DNA of 64,000 nucleotides from Paludibacter sp. (GTDB lineage Bacteria > Bacteroidota > Bacteroidia > Bacteroidales > Paludibacteraceae), in NCBI GenBank assembly GCA_028710895.1, contig JAQTTH010000018.1:1-64000 (forward strand), given 5' to 3'. The notes below the pieces were generated by a model, which saw only the letters and a program-made list of their open reading frames with translations, searched no databases and was not told the DNA's origin. Positions 26,789 through 35,948 of the stretch are shown here, piece after piece. How positions within the stretch are numbered: the first letter of the stretch is position 1; every line of letters begins with the position of its first letter. Both the position numbers and the translations under genes were made by a program.

Positions 26789-27556
26789 ATGCTCATTATA
26801 CTTTCTCCCGCCAAAATACAGAACTTTGAACCACAGCAGCTGATCACAGATTTTACCCAACCTGAATTTTTGAAAGATGCAGAAATATTGGTAAAGCAAA
26901 TTCGGCAGTTGTCGGCCATGGAATTAGCTAAGTTATTCGGGATCAATTCTAAGCTAGCGCAACAAAATGCAGATCGTTACTTCCACTGGCATCGCCCTTT
27001 CACACCCGGGAACGCAAAACAAGCAGTGCTCGTTTTCAACGGAGAAGTTTTTCATGGACTCAATGCTAAGAGTTTCACGTCCGAAGATTTCAGCTATCTA
27101 CAATCAAACCTTCGCATCCTCTCCGGATTATATGGCATCCTCCGGCCATTGGATTTAATTCAACCTTATCGGCTGGAAATAAGCACAAAACTGGCAACTG
27201 AAAAGGGAAAAGATGTGTATACTTTTTGGGGTGAGCGACTTACAAAATCTGTCAACAAGCTCGCAAAGGAACTTGGCAAACCAGAAATAATCCTAAATTT
27301 AGCTTCGGATGAATATTTCAAAGCATTGAACAGAAAAGCATTGAAAGCAAAGGTTATCGACTTTGAGTTTTACCAATACAAAGACGACGAATACAAATCG
27401 GCTGTTATGTACACAAAAAAAGCCCGTGGTATGATGGCCCGATATGTAATTCAGAACCGGATTGAAGATATTGAAGATCTGAAGGGATTTAACGACGAAG
27501 GTTATTGGTTTACTCCACAACTATCAACTGAAACAAAATTGGCTTTTACCAGATGA
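26789..27556 (+). CDS. yaaA: Peroxide stress protein YaaA (DUF328)
   Basis: The 255-residue protein matches YaaA in length and motifs: the start IILSPAKIQNFE, then VFNGEVFHGLNA, LSGLYGILRPLDLIQPYRLEI, NLASDEYFKAL and GMMARYVIQNRI. In E. coli YaaA lowers free iron during hydrogen peroxide stress and binds DNA. The gene is 118 bp after pfp behind its terminator and converges on rsmE with only 4 bp between the stops. Confidence 0.93.
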   Translation: MLIILSPAKIQNFEPQQLITDFTQPEFLKDAEILVKQIRQLSAMELAKLFGINSKLAQQNADRYFHWHRPFTPGNAKQAVLVFNGEVFHGLNAKSFTSEDFSYLQSNLRILSGLYGILRPLDLIQPYRLEISTKLATEKGKDVYTFWGERLTKSVNKLAKELGKPEIILNLASDEYFKALNRKALKAKVIDFEFYQYKDDEYKSAVMYTKKARGMMARYVIQNRIEDIEDLKGFNDEGYWFTPQLSTETKLAFTR

Positions 27557-27560
27557 GAGA

Positions 27561-28262
27561 TTAGAATTGATTGATAATTGCTGCAGTATGACAAGCAACC
27601 ACTCCGGCAGTCTCGGTTCGCAAACGACTTTCACCCAATGATACCGGTTCAAAACCCATTGAAATTGCCTTTTGAACCTCTTCTTTACTGAAATCACCCT
27701 CCGGACCAATCAAAATCAGTACATCTGAAGATTTTGTAATTTCAGTTTGGAGTAAACGTTTATTTTCTTCGTAACAATGAGCAATAAACTTCTGCGATGC
27801 CTCGTGCTTTTTCAACAAGTCATCAAAAGTAGAAAGCGGATTTAGTTTGGGGAAGTAAGCTTTGAGCGATTGTTTAGCTGCCGAAACAACGATTTTTTCC
27901 AGACGCTCTTCTTTTACGATTTTTCGTTCAGAAAAACGACAAATAATAGGTGTAATTTCATCAATACCTATCTCCGTTGCTTTTTCGATAAACCATTCTA
28001 AGCGTTCAATATTTTTGGTGGGTGCAATGGCAATGTGAAGTTTATAATCACGCTTACCAAAACATTTCAGAGTTTCGGTAATCTCAAAGCCACAATGCTT
28101 CGGGTGAGGATTAGTGATTCTTGCTTTATAAAACCCTCCTATTCCATCTACCACACTGATTTCTGCTCCAACTTGTAACCGCAACACTTTGACAGCATGT
28201 TGCGATTCTTCCTCGGGAAGAACAGAACCAGAAGAAAGATTTGGAACGTAGAATAAGGCCAT
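27561..28262 (-). CDS. rsmE: 16S rRNA m3U1498 methyltransferase RsmE
   Basis: RsmE methylates N3 of U1498 in 16S rRNA of the 30S subunit with SAM. The 233-residue protein has a PUA-like N-terminus (FYVPNLSSG..LPEEESQHAVKVLRL) and a SPOUT C-terminal domain. Its knot motifs are LIGPEGDFSKEE and SLGESRLRTETAGVVA. It is the usual length. A perfect 22-bp inverted repeat lies between its start and the stop of folD. Confidence 0.95.
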   Translation of the reverse strand: MALFYVPNLSSGSVLPEEESQHAVKVLRLQVGAEISVVDGIGGFYKARITNPHPKHCGFEITETLKCFGKRDYKLHIAIAPTKNIERLEWFIEKATEIGIDEITPIICRFSERKIVKEERLEKIVVSAAKQSLKAYFPKLNPLSTFDDLLKKHEASQKFIAHCYEENKRLLQTEITKSSDVLILIGPEGDFSKEEVQKAISMGFEPVSLGESRLRTETAGVVACHTAAIINQF

Positions 28263-28280
28263 AAATACAATTCACAAAGC

Positions 28281-28330
28281 ATAATTGATAATGCATAATT
28301 CAAAACTGTGAATTATGCATTATCAATTAT
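28281..28330. repeat. Perfect 22-bp inverted repeat between rsmE and folD
   Basis: Positions 28281-28302 and 28309-28330 are exact reverse complements around a 6-nt loop (AAACTG). The arms are AT-rich and contain ATGCAT. There is no T-run of the usual terminator kind, though the RNA would end folD transcription upstream of rsmE only if read leftwards. It resembles short palindromic repeats scattered in Bacteroidota genomes. Confidence 0.75.
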
Positions 28331-28333
28331 AAA

Positions 28334-29221
28334 TTATTTGTAGATTTCTCCTTTAGCTGCTAACAGCGTGTTTTTCAACAACGAAACAATCGTCATTGGC
28401 CCAACACCGCCCGGAACTGGAGTTATGAAAGAACATTTAGGTGCAACTTCGTCGAATTTCACATCGCCACTCAAGCGGAAACCGCTTTTCGTTTTGTCCG
28501 AAGGAACACGGGTTGTACCAACATCAATAATGGCAGCACCATTTTTCACCATATCGGCAGTAAGAAATTCGGGCATTCCCAATGCAGCGATAATAATATC
28601 TGCCTGTAAGCATATTTCCTTTAGATTTTTAGTGCGGCTGTGACAAACTGTAACAGTAGCATCGCCCGGATAACCCTTTTGCATCATCAACGAAGCAACC
28701 GGCTTACCAACGATATTGCTACGACCAATTACCACGCAGTTTTTACCGGCAGTTGGAATTTCATACCGTTTCAACAATTCGATTATTCCCGATGGAGTTG
28801 CAGAAACATAGCATGGCAAACCAATAGACATACGACCCACGTTTACCGGATGGAAACCATCCACATCTTTGCGGTAATCAATTGCTTCAATCACTTTCTG
28901 TTCTGAGATATGTTTTGGCAAAGGCAATTGAACAATAAATCCATCCAACCCTTTATCGTTATTCAGTTCAGCAATTTTCGACAACAACTCTGTTTCTGTA
29001 ACATCGTCTTCGAAGGTGATTTTTGTGGATGTAAAACCAACTTGTTCACACGATTTCACTTTGTGCGCCACATAAGTTTCGCTACCACCGTCGTGTCCAA
29101 CAATGATTACAGCCAGATGAGGTGCCCGCTTTCCGGCAGCCACCATAGCTTTTACTTCTTCGGCAATTTCTGCTTTTACCTGTTCCGAAATGGCTTTGCC
29201 ATCAATAATTTGGTATGACAT
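28334..29221 (-). CDS. folD: Bifunctional methylenetetrahydrofolate dehydrogenase/cyclohydrolase FolD
   Basis: FolD interconverts 5,10-methylene- and 10-formyl-tetrahydrofolate with NADP. The 295-residue protein shows the catalytic lysine in [16 protein letters not shown], the substrate site [24 protein letters not shown], the nucleotide loop [14 protein letters not shown] and the end motif [12 protein letters not shown]. It follows ffh on the same strand with a 111-bp AT-rich gap that contains an imperfect inverted repeat of GATGTGATGAT-type words. Confidence 0.96.
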   Translation of the reverse strand: MSYQIIDGKAISEQVKAEIAEEVKAMVAAGKRAPHLAVIIVGHDGGSETYVAHKVKSCEQVGFTSTKITFEDDVTETELLSKIAELNNDKGLDGFIVQLPLPKHISEQKVIEAIDYRKDVDGFHPVNVGRMSIGLPCYVSATPSGIIELLKRYEIPTAGKNCVVIGRSNIVGKPVASLMMQKGYPGDATVTVCHSRTKNLKEICLQADIIIAALGMPEFLTADMVKNGAAIIDVGTTRVPSDKTKSGFRLSGDVKFDEVAPKCSFITPVPGGVGPMTIVSLLKNTLLAAKGEIYK

Positions 29222-29332
29222 ATTTTTAATGAGTTTGAATAGTTGATATTCGATGTGATGATATGATAATGTGATAATAAGAGATTTGTTGATGTGGTAA
29301 TTATTGAATCATCACATCAACATATCAGTCAA

Positions 29333-30652
29333 TTATCTGCGTTTTCCTAATTTAAGCTTTCCCTGACTCATAGTAGCCATTTTCATCATCTTGCTTGTTT
29401 GTTCAAACTGTTTCAACAAACGATTCACGTCAACAATTGTGGTACCACTTCCTTTGGCAATACGCTGCTTGCGACTTCCGTTCAACAACGCAGGATTCTC
29501 ACGTTCAGCAGGTGTCATTGAGTGAATAATTGCTTCTATTCCTTTAAATGCATTATCATCAATATCCACATCCTTCAGCGCTTTTCCCATACCCGGAATC
29601 ATAGCAGCCAAGTCTTTGATATTACCCATTTTTTTGATTTGGGCTATTTGCGATAAAAAGTCGTTGAAGTCAAACTGGTTCTTAGCTATACGTTTTTGAA
29701 GGCGACGTGCATCTTCTTCATCATATTGTTCCTGAGCACGTTCCACCAAAGAAACGATATCACCCATTCCCAAAATACGATCGGCCATACGTTCAGGATA
29801 AAATACATCCAACGCATCCATTTTTTCGCCAGTACCCACAAACTTAATTGGCTTGTTTACTACCGAACGAATAGAAAGAGCAGCACCACCACGGGTATCA
29901 CCATCCAATTTCGTCAGGATAACTCCATCGAAATCCAGTCTGTCATTAAATTCCTTAGCGGTATTTACAGCATCCTGCCCAGTCATGGAATCTACCACGA
30001 ACAGAATTTCCTGCGGATTAATGGCTTTTTTGATAGCAGCAATCTCGTTCATCATCGCTTCATCAACAGCTAAACGACCGGCAGTATCGACAATCACTAC
30101 ATCGTTACCATGTTGTTTGGCATATTTGATAGCAGCTTCAGCAATAGCTACAGGATTCTTGCTTTCCAAATCAGAATAAACAGGAATGCCTATTTGCTCT
30201 CCCAGCACTTTCAACTGCTCAATAGCTGCAGGACGATACACGTCACAAGCCACCAACAAAGGATTTTTGCTGCGTTTGGTTTTCAGCAAATTAGCGAGTT
30301 TCCCTGAGAATGTTGTTTTACCTGAACCTTGCAAACCGGACATTAAAATCACTGAAGGATTACCTTTCAGGTTAATATCCACGCTGGCACCACCCATCAA
30401 TTCAGCTAATTCGTCGTGTACAATCTTCACCATCAGCTGGTTTGGTTTCAGCGAGGTAAGCACATTTTGCCCGATTGCTTTTTCTTTTACCGTATCGGTA
30501 AAAGTTTTAGCTATTTTGAAGTTTACGTCGGCATCCAACAAGGCTTTACGCACATCTTTCAACGTTTCGGCCACATTAATTTCGGAGATTTTACCTTCCC
30601 CTTTCAGGATCTTAAACGACCGTTCCAGTCTTTCACTAAGAGATTCAAACAT
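29333..30652 (-). CDS. ffh: Signal recognition particle protein Ffh (SRP54)
   Basis: Ffh binds 4.5S RNA and signal sequences and, as a GTPase with FtsY, targets nascent membrane proteins. The 439-residue protein has the N domain, the G domain motifs GLQGSGKTTFSGKLA, DTAGRLAVDE and LTKLDGDTRGGAAL, and a methionine-rich M domain ending QTSKMMKMATMSQGKLKLGKRR. A minus-strand promoter GTTG-N20-TACCTTTG lies at 30762-30731. Confidence 0.96.
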   Translation of the reverse strand: MFESLSERLERSFKILKGEGKISEINVAETLKDVRKALLDADVNFKIAKTFTDTVKEKAIGQNVLTSLKPNQLMVKIVHDELAELMGGASVDINLKGNPSVILMSGLQGSGKTTFSGKLANLLKTKRSKNPLLVACDVYRPAAIEQLKVLGEQIGIPVYSDLESKNPVAIAEAAIKYAKQHGNDVVIVDTAGRLAVDEAMMNEIAAIKKAINPQEILFVVDSMTGQDAVNTAKEFNDRLDFDGVILTKLDGDTRGGAALSIRSVVNKPIKFVGTGEKMDALDVFYPERMADRILGMGDIVSLVERAQEQYDEEDARRLQKRIAKNQFDFNDFLSQIAQIKKMGNIKDLAAMIPGMGKALKDVDIDDNAFKGIEAIIHSMTPAERENPALLNGSRKQRIAKGSGTTIVDVNRLLKQFEQTSKMMKMATMSQGKLKLGKRR

Positions 30653-30856
30653 AAATTTAGTTGTATTTTAAATACCCCTGACCGCAAAAAGGTATTAATT
30701 AATGAGTTATATTTCCAAAATTTGAGAGCACAAAGGTACAAAAATTGTAGGAAAAAGGCAACACGAATACCATTTTGATTTCAGGTATAAAAAAAGAGCG
30801 AATTACTTCACTCTTATGAAATTTAAAATCAACAAAAAGGGGATAAAAGAATGCTT

Positions 30857-31672
30857 TTACACCCCGCTAAATGAGCTAAAACCACCATCCACTGGCAACA
30901 CAACTCCTGTAATAAAAGAGGCAGCTTCGGAACATAAAAACTGAACGGCTCCATTGAGTTCGCTAATATCACCAAATCTGTTCATAGGCGTATTTGCTAA
31001 TACCTTCCCACTTCTTTCGGTCAGCGACCCATCGGGATTAATAAGAACTGCACGATTCTGATCGCCAATAAAGAAACCCGGAGCAATAGAATTGACACGA
31101 ATACCATCACCATATTTCATAGCCATTTCCATAGCCATCCATTTCGTGAAATTGTCAACAGCTGCTTTTGCTGCAGAATATCCCGGCACACGAGTTATTG
31201 ATTGCATTGAAGCCATCGAAGATATATTGATGATACTTCCTTTTTTTTGTTCAGCCATTACTTTCCCAAATACGTAACTCGGATACACTGTTCCATTCAT
31301 ATTCAAATTGGTGACATCGTCCCACTTCGAAATATCCATCTCAAAAAAACTTTGATCGGGCATAAGGGTGGCCCCGGGCACATTACCACCGGCAATATTC
31401 AACAGAATATCTATCCTTCCCCATTTGGCAACAACTTCAGTTGCAATTTTTTCAAGACTTGGAATGTTGAGGATATTACCAACGAACCCAATAGCTTCAC
31501 CGCCCAGATTGGATAGTTCTTTTACTTTTGCATCAAGCTTATCCTGATTGGTACCGATAGCTACCACTTTTGCTCCTGATTTTACAAAACTTTGTGCCAC
31601 ACTACCGCCCAACACACCGCACGCTCCGGTGATAATGGCTACCTTTCCTTCAATACTAAATAATTCGTTCAT
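30857..31672 (-). CDS. SDR oxidoreductase, probable D-mannonate/fructuronate oxidoreductase
   Basis: The 271-residue protein is a classical SDR with TGACGVLGGSVA for cofactor binding, NIAGGN, the Ser of INISSMASM and the YSAAKAAV catalytic pair. It follows uxuA by 24 bp on the same strand. In Bacteroidota an SDR next to UxuA commonly stands in for UxuB, reducing fructuronate to mannonate, which UxuA then dehydrates. That assignment comes from context, since the substrate cannot be read from the sequence. Confidence 0.82.
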   Translation of the reverse strand: MNELFSIEGKVAIITGACGVLGGSVAQSFVKSGAKVVAIGTNQDKLDAKVKELSNLGGEAIGFVGNILNIPSLEKIATEVVAKWGRIDILLNIAGGNVPGATLMPDQSFFEMDISKWDDVTNLNMNGTVYPSYVFGKVMAEQKKGSIINISSMASMQSITRVPGYSAAKAAVDNFTKWMAMEMAMKYGDGIRVNSIAPGFFIGDQNRAVLINPDGSLTERSGKVLANTPMNRFGDISELNGAVQFLCSEAASFITGVVLPVDGGFSSFSGV

Positions 31673-31696
31673 ATTTTACTGTAAAATAACATTCAA

Positions 31697-32869
31697 TCAA
31701 TCAATTTTTTCACTCTCTACTGCGGCCATTATGCCCGATACCTGTGCCAGAGCAAACATGCGACCAAGAAACGAATAGCCCGGATTGTGTTTGGTTTCGC
31801 CATCAGTCAGCATTAGTTTTCCGTGATCTACCCGCATAGGCAAGCCCGGATTTTCTCGTTCGAAAATGCGAACCAATTCCACCAAATGACCACGACCTTC
31901 GAGGTGCGATGCCTCTATAAAGTTTCCATTTTCAGCTACCTCGGTACTCCGCAAATGGACAAAATGTGTTCGTTTAGCAAACTGCTGTGCCATAGCAGGG
32001 ACATTATTATGCAAACCGGAACTGAGAGATCCTGCACAAAATGTGAAACCGTTGTTTTTACTATCCACTGCGTTTAAAATCCATTCAATGTCTTCGGTAT
32101 TACCCACAATGCGAGGCAAGCCCAACACCGGAAATGGAGGATCATCAGGGTGAATGCAAAGATTTATACCGTATTGCTCGGCAGTGGGGATTACGCTTTC
32201 CAAAAAATATTTAAGGTTAGCACGTAACTGATTTTTATCAATGCCTTTATAAAGCTCCAACAGTTGATTGAATAATTCCACTGGCTTTTGCACATTCCCC
32301 TTAAAGCTATCATTCACAAACCCTTGAGTCTTCACAATAATTGTATGAATCAATTCAGCTTTCTCCTCTTCTGAAATCGTTATATCTAATTCATTTACCT
32401 GCTTCATCTCCTCTACGGAGTAATCGGCCGCAGCTCTTGCCCTATTCAAAATACAGCAATCAAAATAAGCAAATCTGATTTTATCAAAATATAGCGTTGA
32501 AGTTCCATCAGCCAGTTTATAATTCAGGTCGGTACGAATCCAGTCGATAACAGGCATAAAATTATATACAACCGTTTTAATACCAGCTTTGCCTAAATTC
32601 GCCAGACTAATTTTGTAGTTTTCGATAAGCTGCTCTCTGTTTGCTCCGGCAAACTTTATACTTTCTGAAACCGGCAAACTTTCCACCACCGACCAACGCA
32701 AATCGTGACTTTCGATGTAGGTTTTCAGGTCATTAATAGCTTCAAAAGACCACACCTCACCGCCTGGTACATCGTGCAAAGCTGTTACAATTCCCTCTAC
32801 TCCTATCTGGCGGAGCATATCAAGAGTAATGTTGTCGTTCTTACCAAACCAACGCCAGGTTTTTTCCAT
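31697..32869 (-). CDS. uxuA: Mannonate dehydratase UxuA
   Basis: UxuA converts D-mannonate to 2-keto-3-deoxygluconate in hexuronate breakdown. The 390-residue product has the family start MEKTWRWFGKNDNI, VTALHDVPGGEVW, metal-site segments NLCIHPDDPPFPVLGLPRI and FCAGSLSSGLHNN, and HLRSTEVAENGNF..EASHLEGRGH. It heads a two-gene operon with the SDR. A -7-like TAATTTTG lies at 32939-32932. The genes probably serve uronic acids released by enzymes such as the GH28 in this window. Confidence 0.95.
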   Translation of the reverse strand: MEKTWRWFGKNDNITLDMLRQIGVEGIVTALHDVPGGEVWSFEAINDLKTYIESHDLRWSVVESLPVSESIKFAGANREQLIENYKISLANLGKAGIKTVVYNFMPVIDWIRTDLNYKLADGTSTLYFDKIRFAYFDCCILNRARAAADYSVEEMKQVNELDITISEEEKAELIHTIIVKTQGFVNDSFKGNVQKPVELFNQLLELYKGIDKNQLRANLKYFLESVIPTAEQYGINLCIHPDDPPFPVLGLPRIVGNTEDIEWILNAVDSKNNGFTFCAGSLSSGLHNNVPAMAQQFAKRTHFVHLRSTEVAENGNFIEASHLEGRGHLVELVRIFERENPGLPMRVDHGKLMLTDGETKHNPGYSFLGRMFALAQVSGIMAAVESEKID

Positions 32870-33040
32870 GTCTATTAATTAAAGTCAAGTTTTTTATTCG
32901 TCAATATTTTTCAGGTTCTCAAAATCGGGTACAAAATTAATATCATTTCTTATATCAATATGTGAAACGTATTATTCTCCATGTTTTTCGACTTTAATTA
33001 CATACTTTGATTTTTAAATTGGAAAAAGAAATAAATATTC

Positions 33041-33628
33041 CTACCCAATGTACATTTCATTTTCGACAAATTCGACCAAATCCGGAAAAAATAAATGAAA
33101 GCGATTCCTGAGTTCCTCGTGATTTTCCAACAGGAAAGTAATTGTTTTATCCGGTTCCAGCGCTGAAACTTTGTGTCGGGCCATAATTTCAAGTGACTCC
33201 TTAAGTCCATCCGAAGTTGAATACGATGCAAGACGGTTGGTGAACACAAAATGAAAAATAAATCCCTTTACCCGCTCGGGTAAGTGCCTGTAACGGACAA
33301 GTACTGATACATAAAACTCAAACGAAAAGCGCCTGAGCGATTTGTGGGGAGAATAAACCTGAAAGTCAAGCGCCAAAAAATAATCGAAATACATATCCAC
33401 CAATATAGCTGAATACCGGCCAAAAGCAGGACGAAGAAAAGCCACTGTATCGCGAACCACCTCATGCGAATCGGTGTAACTGTCTATCTTCCGGTGCAGC
33501 ACGATGCCGTTTCTGATTTGGTCAGGGTAATCATTCATGCGACTACCTTTTACAAAATCGCCAATAAAATTACCAACCTGCAGTTGACTATTATTGCCGG
33601 AAAGAAATATATGAGCAAGATAATTCAA
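33041..33628 (-). CDS. Acyl carrier protein phosphodiesterase family protein (AcpH/DUF479)
   Basis: The 195-residue protein begins MNYLAHIFLSGNNSQLQVGN and continues FIGDFVKGS..GIVLHRKIDSYTDSHEVV, with the His and Asp residues that place AcpH in the HD-like phosphohydrolases. AcpH removes the phosphopantetheine arm from acyl carrier protein. The length matches. It is monocistronic, with a -7 box TACTTTTG at 33670-33663. How far the Bacteroidota members share the E. coli activity is not known from sequence. Confidence 0.88.
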   Translation of the reverse strand: MNYLAHIFLSGNNSQLQVGNFIGDFVKGSRMNDYPDQIRNGIVLHRKIDSYTDSHEVVRDTVAFLRPAFGRYSAILVDMYFDYFLALDFQVYSPHKSLRRFSFEFYVSVLVRYRHLPERVKGFIFHFVFTNRLASYSTSDGLKESLEIMARHKVSALEPDKTITFLLENHEELRNRFHLFFPDLVEFVENEMYIG

Positions 33629-33788
33629 AATATCTGTCTATTAGGTGCTTAAAACTGTAGAACAAAAGTACATAAAATAGTTTCAACTCAGTTGAATTCA
33701 ACCCGAAGAAGGTCTCATTTCCCTAAATAGATAAAAGCTATCGGCTTATTGATAAATCCATATTTAAATTTAACTTCAAATATATTAT

Positions 33789-33815
33789 AAATGAACAAAC
33801 ATTCATTTATCTTTG
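33789..33815 (+). promoter_or_regulatory. TetR operator overlapping the tetR promoter
   Basis: AATGAA-CAAACA-TTCATT (within 33789-33808) is a perfect half-site dyad. The -7 box TATCTTTG (33808-33815) overlaps its end by one base, and the ATG of the TetR gene is only four bases further. Transcription would begin at or next to the start codon, so the message may be leaderless. Confidence 0.6.
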
Positions 33816-33819
33816 CAGC

Positions 33820-34392
33820 ATGAGAATTAAAGATGACGAAAAAGTAACAAGAATCTATCAAGCAGCCATAAAAGTCGTAAACAGCGATGGTTTTCAGGGT
33901 AGTTCTATGTCGAAGATAGCCAAGGAGGCTGATGTTTCGGCAGCTACTATCTATCTTTATTTCGAAAACAAGGATGATATGATTAAAAAGTTATTCATTC
34001 ATCTTAAATCCAAAATGGGTCATTCCTACTTTAGCGAAGAAAGTGATTTATCCTCATCAAAAGGTACTTTCAGAACGATATGGCTTAATCATTATCAATA
34101 TGTTATGGAAAATCTGGAAGAATACAACTTCCTCGAAAATTTTTCCAACTGCCCGTTGATTGAACGAATTGAAGATGAAAACAAAGTGGACTACTGTCCA
34201 ACTTTTGAATCACTCTTCGACAAATCGAAATTGAACGGATTGATTATAAATACGAATAATGATTTAATTTTCAGTTTGTTATTTTCGCCAATCAACTATT
34301 TAGTAAAGAAGTCAAAATCAACGGGTAAAATGCTCAACACAAATGAACTCATAGAGGTTTTTGAAGCTTCGTGGAGAGCAATTTCCAAATAA
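33820..34392 (+). CDS. TetR/AcrR-family transcriptional regulator
   Basis: The 190-residue protein has a TetR DNA-binding domain: IYQAAIKVVNSDGFQGSSMSKI, AKEADVSAATIYLYFENKDDMIKKLF. A helical ligand domain without known motifs follows. A dyad operator overlaps its own promoter and an almost identical one lies before the nitroreductase gene downstream, so it likely represses both itself and that gene. The inducer may be a nitro or quinone compound, judged only from the neighbours. Confidence 0.9.
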   Translation: MRIKDDEKVTRIYQAAIKVVNSDGFQGSSMSKIAKEADVSAATIYLYFENKDDMIKKLFIHLKSKMGHSYFSEESDLSSSKGTFRTIWLNHYQYVMENLEEYNFLENFSNCPLIERIEDENKVDYCPTFESLFDKSKLNGLIINTNNDLIFSLLFSPINYLVKKSKSTGKMLNTNELIEVFEASWRAISK

Positions 34393-34412
34393 AAATAAAA
34401 TAATTCAAACAT

Positions 34413-34432
34413 AAATGAACAATCATTCGTTT
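34413..34432 (+). promoter_or_regulatory. Second TetR operator copy, before the nitroreductase
   Basis: AATGAA-CAATCA-TTCGTT repeats the operator at 33789 with three base changes in 18, in the 93-bp gap between tetR and the first nitroreductase gene. Confidence 0.6.
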
Positions 34433-34485
34433 TAGAATGTTATTCAGACATAAAAACAACAAACAACAACAAACAGAATAAAATT

Positions 34486-35112
34486 ATGAGCTTAATAGAC
34501 AAACTTAACTGGCGATATGCCACCAAAAGAATGAACGGAACAAAAGTTCCACAAGAAAAAGTAGACAGAATTCTGGAAGCTATCCGTTTAGCTCCTACTT
34601 CATTCGGTTTACAGGGTTTTAAAGTAATTGTTATCGAAGATGAAGCATTGCGTGAGCAAATTTTCAATGGTGCTTGCCAACAACCACAAATCAAAGAAGC
34701 ATCGCACGTACTTGTTTTTGCTGCCAACAAAAAAGTAACTCAGGAACAGGTTAATGAATATATTCAAGATATTGCAACCACCCGTAACATGCCGTTAGAA
34801 GCGCTAGATGGATTTAAAGGGATGTTCGCAGGAGTTGTCGCCGGAGATGAGCAACAAAACTTTGGCTGGACTGCTCGCCAAACTTATATTGCACTTGGTG
34901 TAGGACTTGCTGCTGCTGCAGAAGAAGAAGTGGATGCAACTCCGATGGAAGGCTTTAGCGCCGAAGCATTGGATGCAATTCTTGGTCTTGCAGAACAAAA
35001 CCTGGGATCGGTATCGGTACTTACATTGGGCTACCGTGATGCTGCAAACGATTACCTTGCAAGCGCCCCCAAAGTACGCAAAAGCAAAGAAAATCTATTC
35101 ATACTCAAATAA
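34486..35112 (+). CDS. NAD(P)H-dependent FMN oxidoreductase (nitroreductase family), copy 1
   Basis: This 208-residue flavoprotein has the nitroreductase start WRYATKRMNG and FMN contacts in APTSFGLQGFKVIVIED, then TARQTYIALGVGLAAAAEEEVDATPMEGF and LGYRD. It would reduce nitroaromatics, quinones or flavins with NAD(P)H. It follows a TetR gene and its operator and precedes a paralogue. Physiological substrate unknown. Confidence 0.88.
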   Translation: MSLIDKLNWRYATKRMNGTKVPQEKVDRILEAIRLAPTSFGLQGFKVIVIEDEALREQIFNGACQQPQIKEASHVLVFAANKKVTQEQVNEYIQDIATTRNMPLEALDGFKGMFAGVVAGDEQQNFGWTARQTYIALGVGLAAAAEEEVDATPMEGFSAEALDAILGLAEQNLGSVSVLTLGYRDAANDYLASAPKVRKSKENLFILK

Positions 35113-35154
35113 TATCGGATTTTCGTCGGGTTACCGACACTTCTATATATAGCC

Positions 35155-35190
35155 AAACGGTCGGATTTTGGAAATAAAATCCGACCGTTT
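35155..35190 (+). terminator. Strong hairpin between the two nitroreductase genes
   Basis: AAACGGTCGGATTTT/AAAATCCGACCGTTT is a 15-bp perfect stem over a 6-nt loop, followed by TT. It should end most transcription from copy 1, so copy 2 depends on read-through or its own promoter. Confidence 0.8.
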
Positions 35191-35227
35191 TTAATTAGAA
35201 ATTACAAACATAAGGTATACATCAGAA

Positions 35228-35863
35228 ATGGAATTATTAGAAGCATTCAAATGGCGCTATGCCACGAAGAAATTTGACCCAACAAAAAAGATTGAGTTGG
35301 AGCTCGTTGATAAGATTATAGAAGCAGTATGGCTGTCTCCAACCTCTTCGGGTTTGCAACCATTCGAATTATTGGTAATCACTAATCAGGAACTTAAGAA
35401 CAAACTTGCTGAAGCATCTTACGGACAACAAATTGTAGCCGATTGTTCCCACCTATTGGTTTTTGCAGCCTGGGATAATTATACCGAAGAGCGTATTGAA
35501 ACCATTTACGGACACATTACCCGCGAAAGAGAACAACCTGAAGACCGTTATCAGGCCTACAAAGACCGGTTAAAAACAAATTATCTGAACCGTCCGGCAG
35601 AAAATAATTTTGAGCACGCTGCCCGTCAGGCATATATCGCCATGGGCTTTGCAATGGCAGAAGCAGCCAGTCTACGCATTGATGCAACTCCCATGGAAGG
35701 TTTTGTGGCCAGTGAGGTTGATGCTATTCTGGACCTGACAAGCAAAGGTTTGAAATCGGTACTTCTATTGCCTATTGGTTACAGGGATGAAGCAAACGAT
35801 TGGTTGGTGAATCAGAAAAAAGTGCGTCATCCAAAATCTGATTTTCTAACAGTCATCGAGTAA
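35228..35863 (+). CDS. NAD(P)H-dependent FMN oxidoreductase (nitroreductase family), copy 2
   Basis: The 211-residue product is a paralogue of the gene upstream: FKWRYATKKFDP, WLSPTSSGLQPFELLVI, ARQAYIAMGFAMAEAASLRIDATPMEGF and LLPIGYRDEANDW align with it along the whole length, though many residues differ. This indicates an old tandem duplication. It ends with a strong bidirectional terminator at 35885. Confidence 0.88.
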   Translation: MELLEAFKWRYATKKFDPTKKIELELVDKIIEAVWLSPTSSGLQPFELLVITNQELKNKLAEASYGQQIVADCSHLLVFAAWDNYTEERIETIYGHITREREQPEDRYQAYKDRLKTNYLNRPAENNFEHAARQAYIAMGFAMAEAASLRIDATPMEGFVASEVDAILDLTSKGLKSVLLLPIGYRDEANDWLVNQKKVRHPKSDFLTVIE

Positions 35864-35884
35864 ATAAACTCACTCAAAAACATA

Positions 35885-35920
35885 ATAAAAGCCTGAAACA
35901 AATTGTTTCAGGCTTTTTTA
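35885..35920. terminator. Bidirectional terminator
   Basis: AAAAGCCTGAAACA/TGTTTCAGGCTTTT with a short loop has A-runs on one side and T-runs on the other, and separates convergent genes. Confidence 0.85.
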
Positions 35921-35948
35921 TTATGTTGGAAATAATCTAACTATCAAA

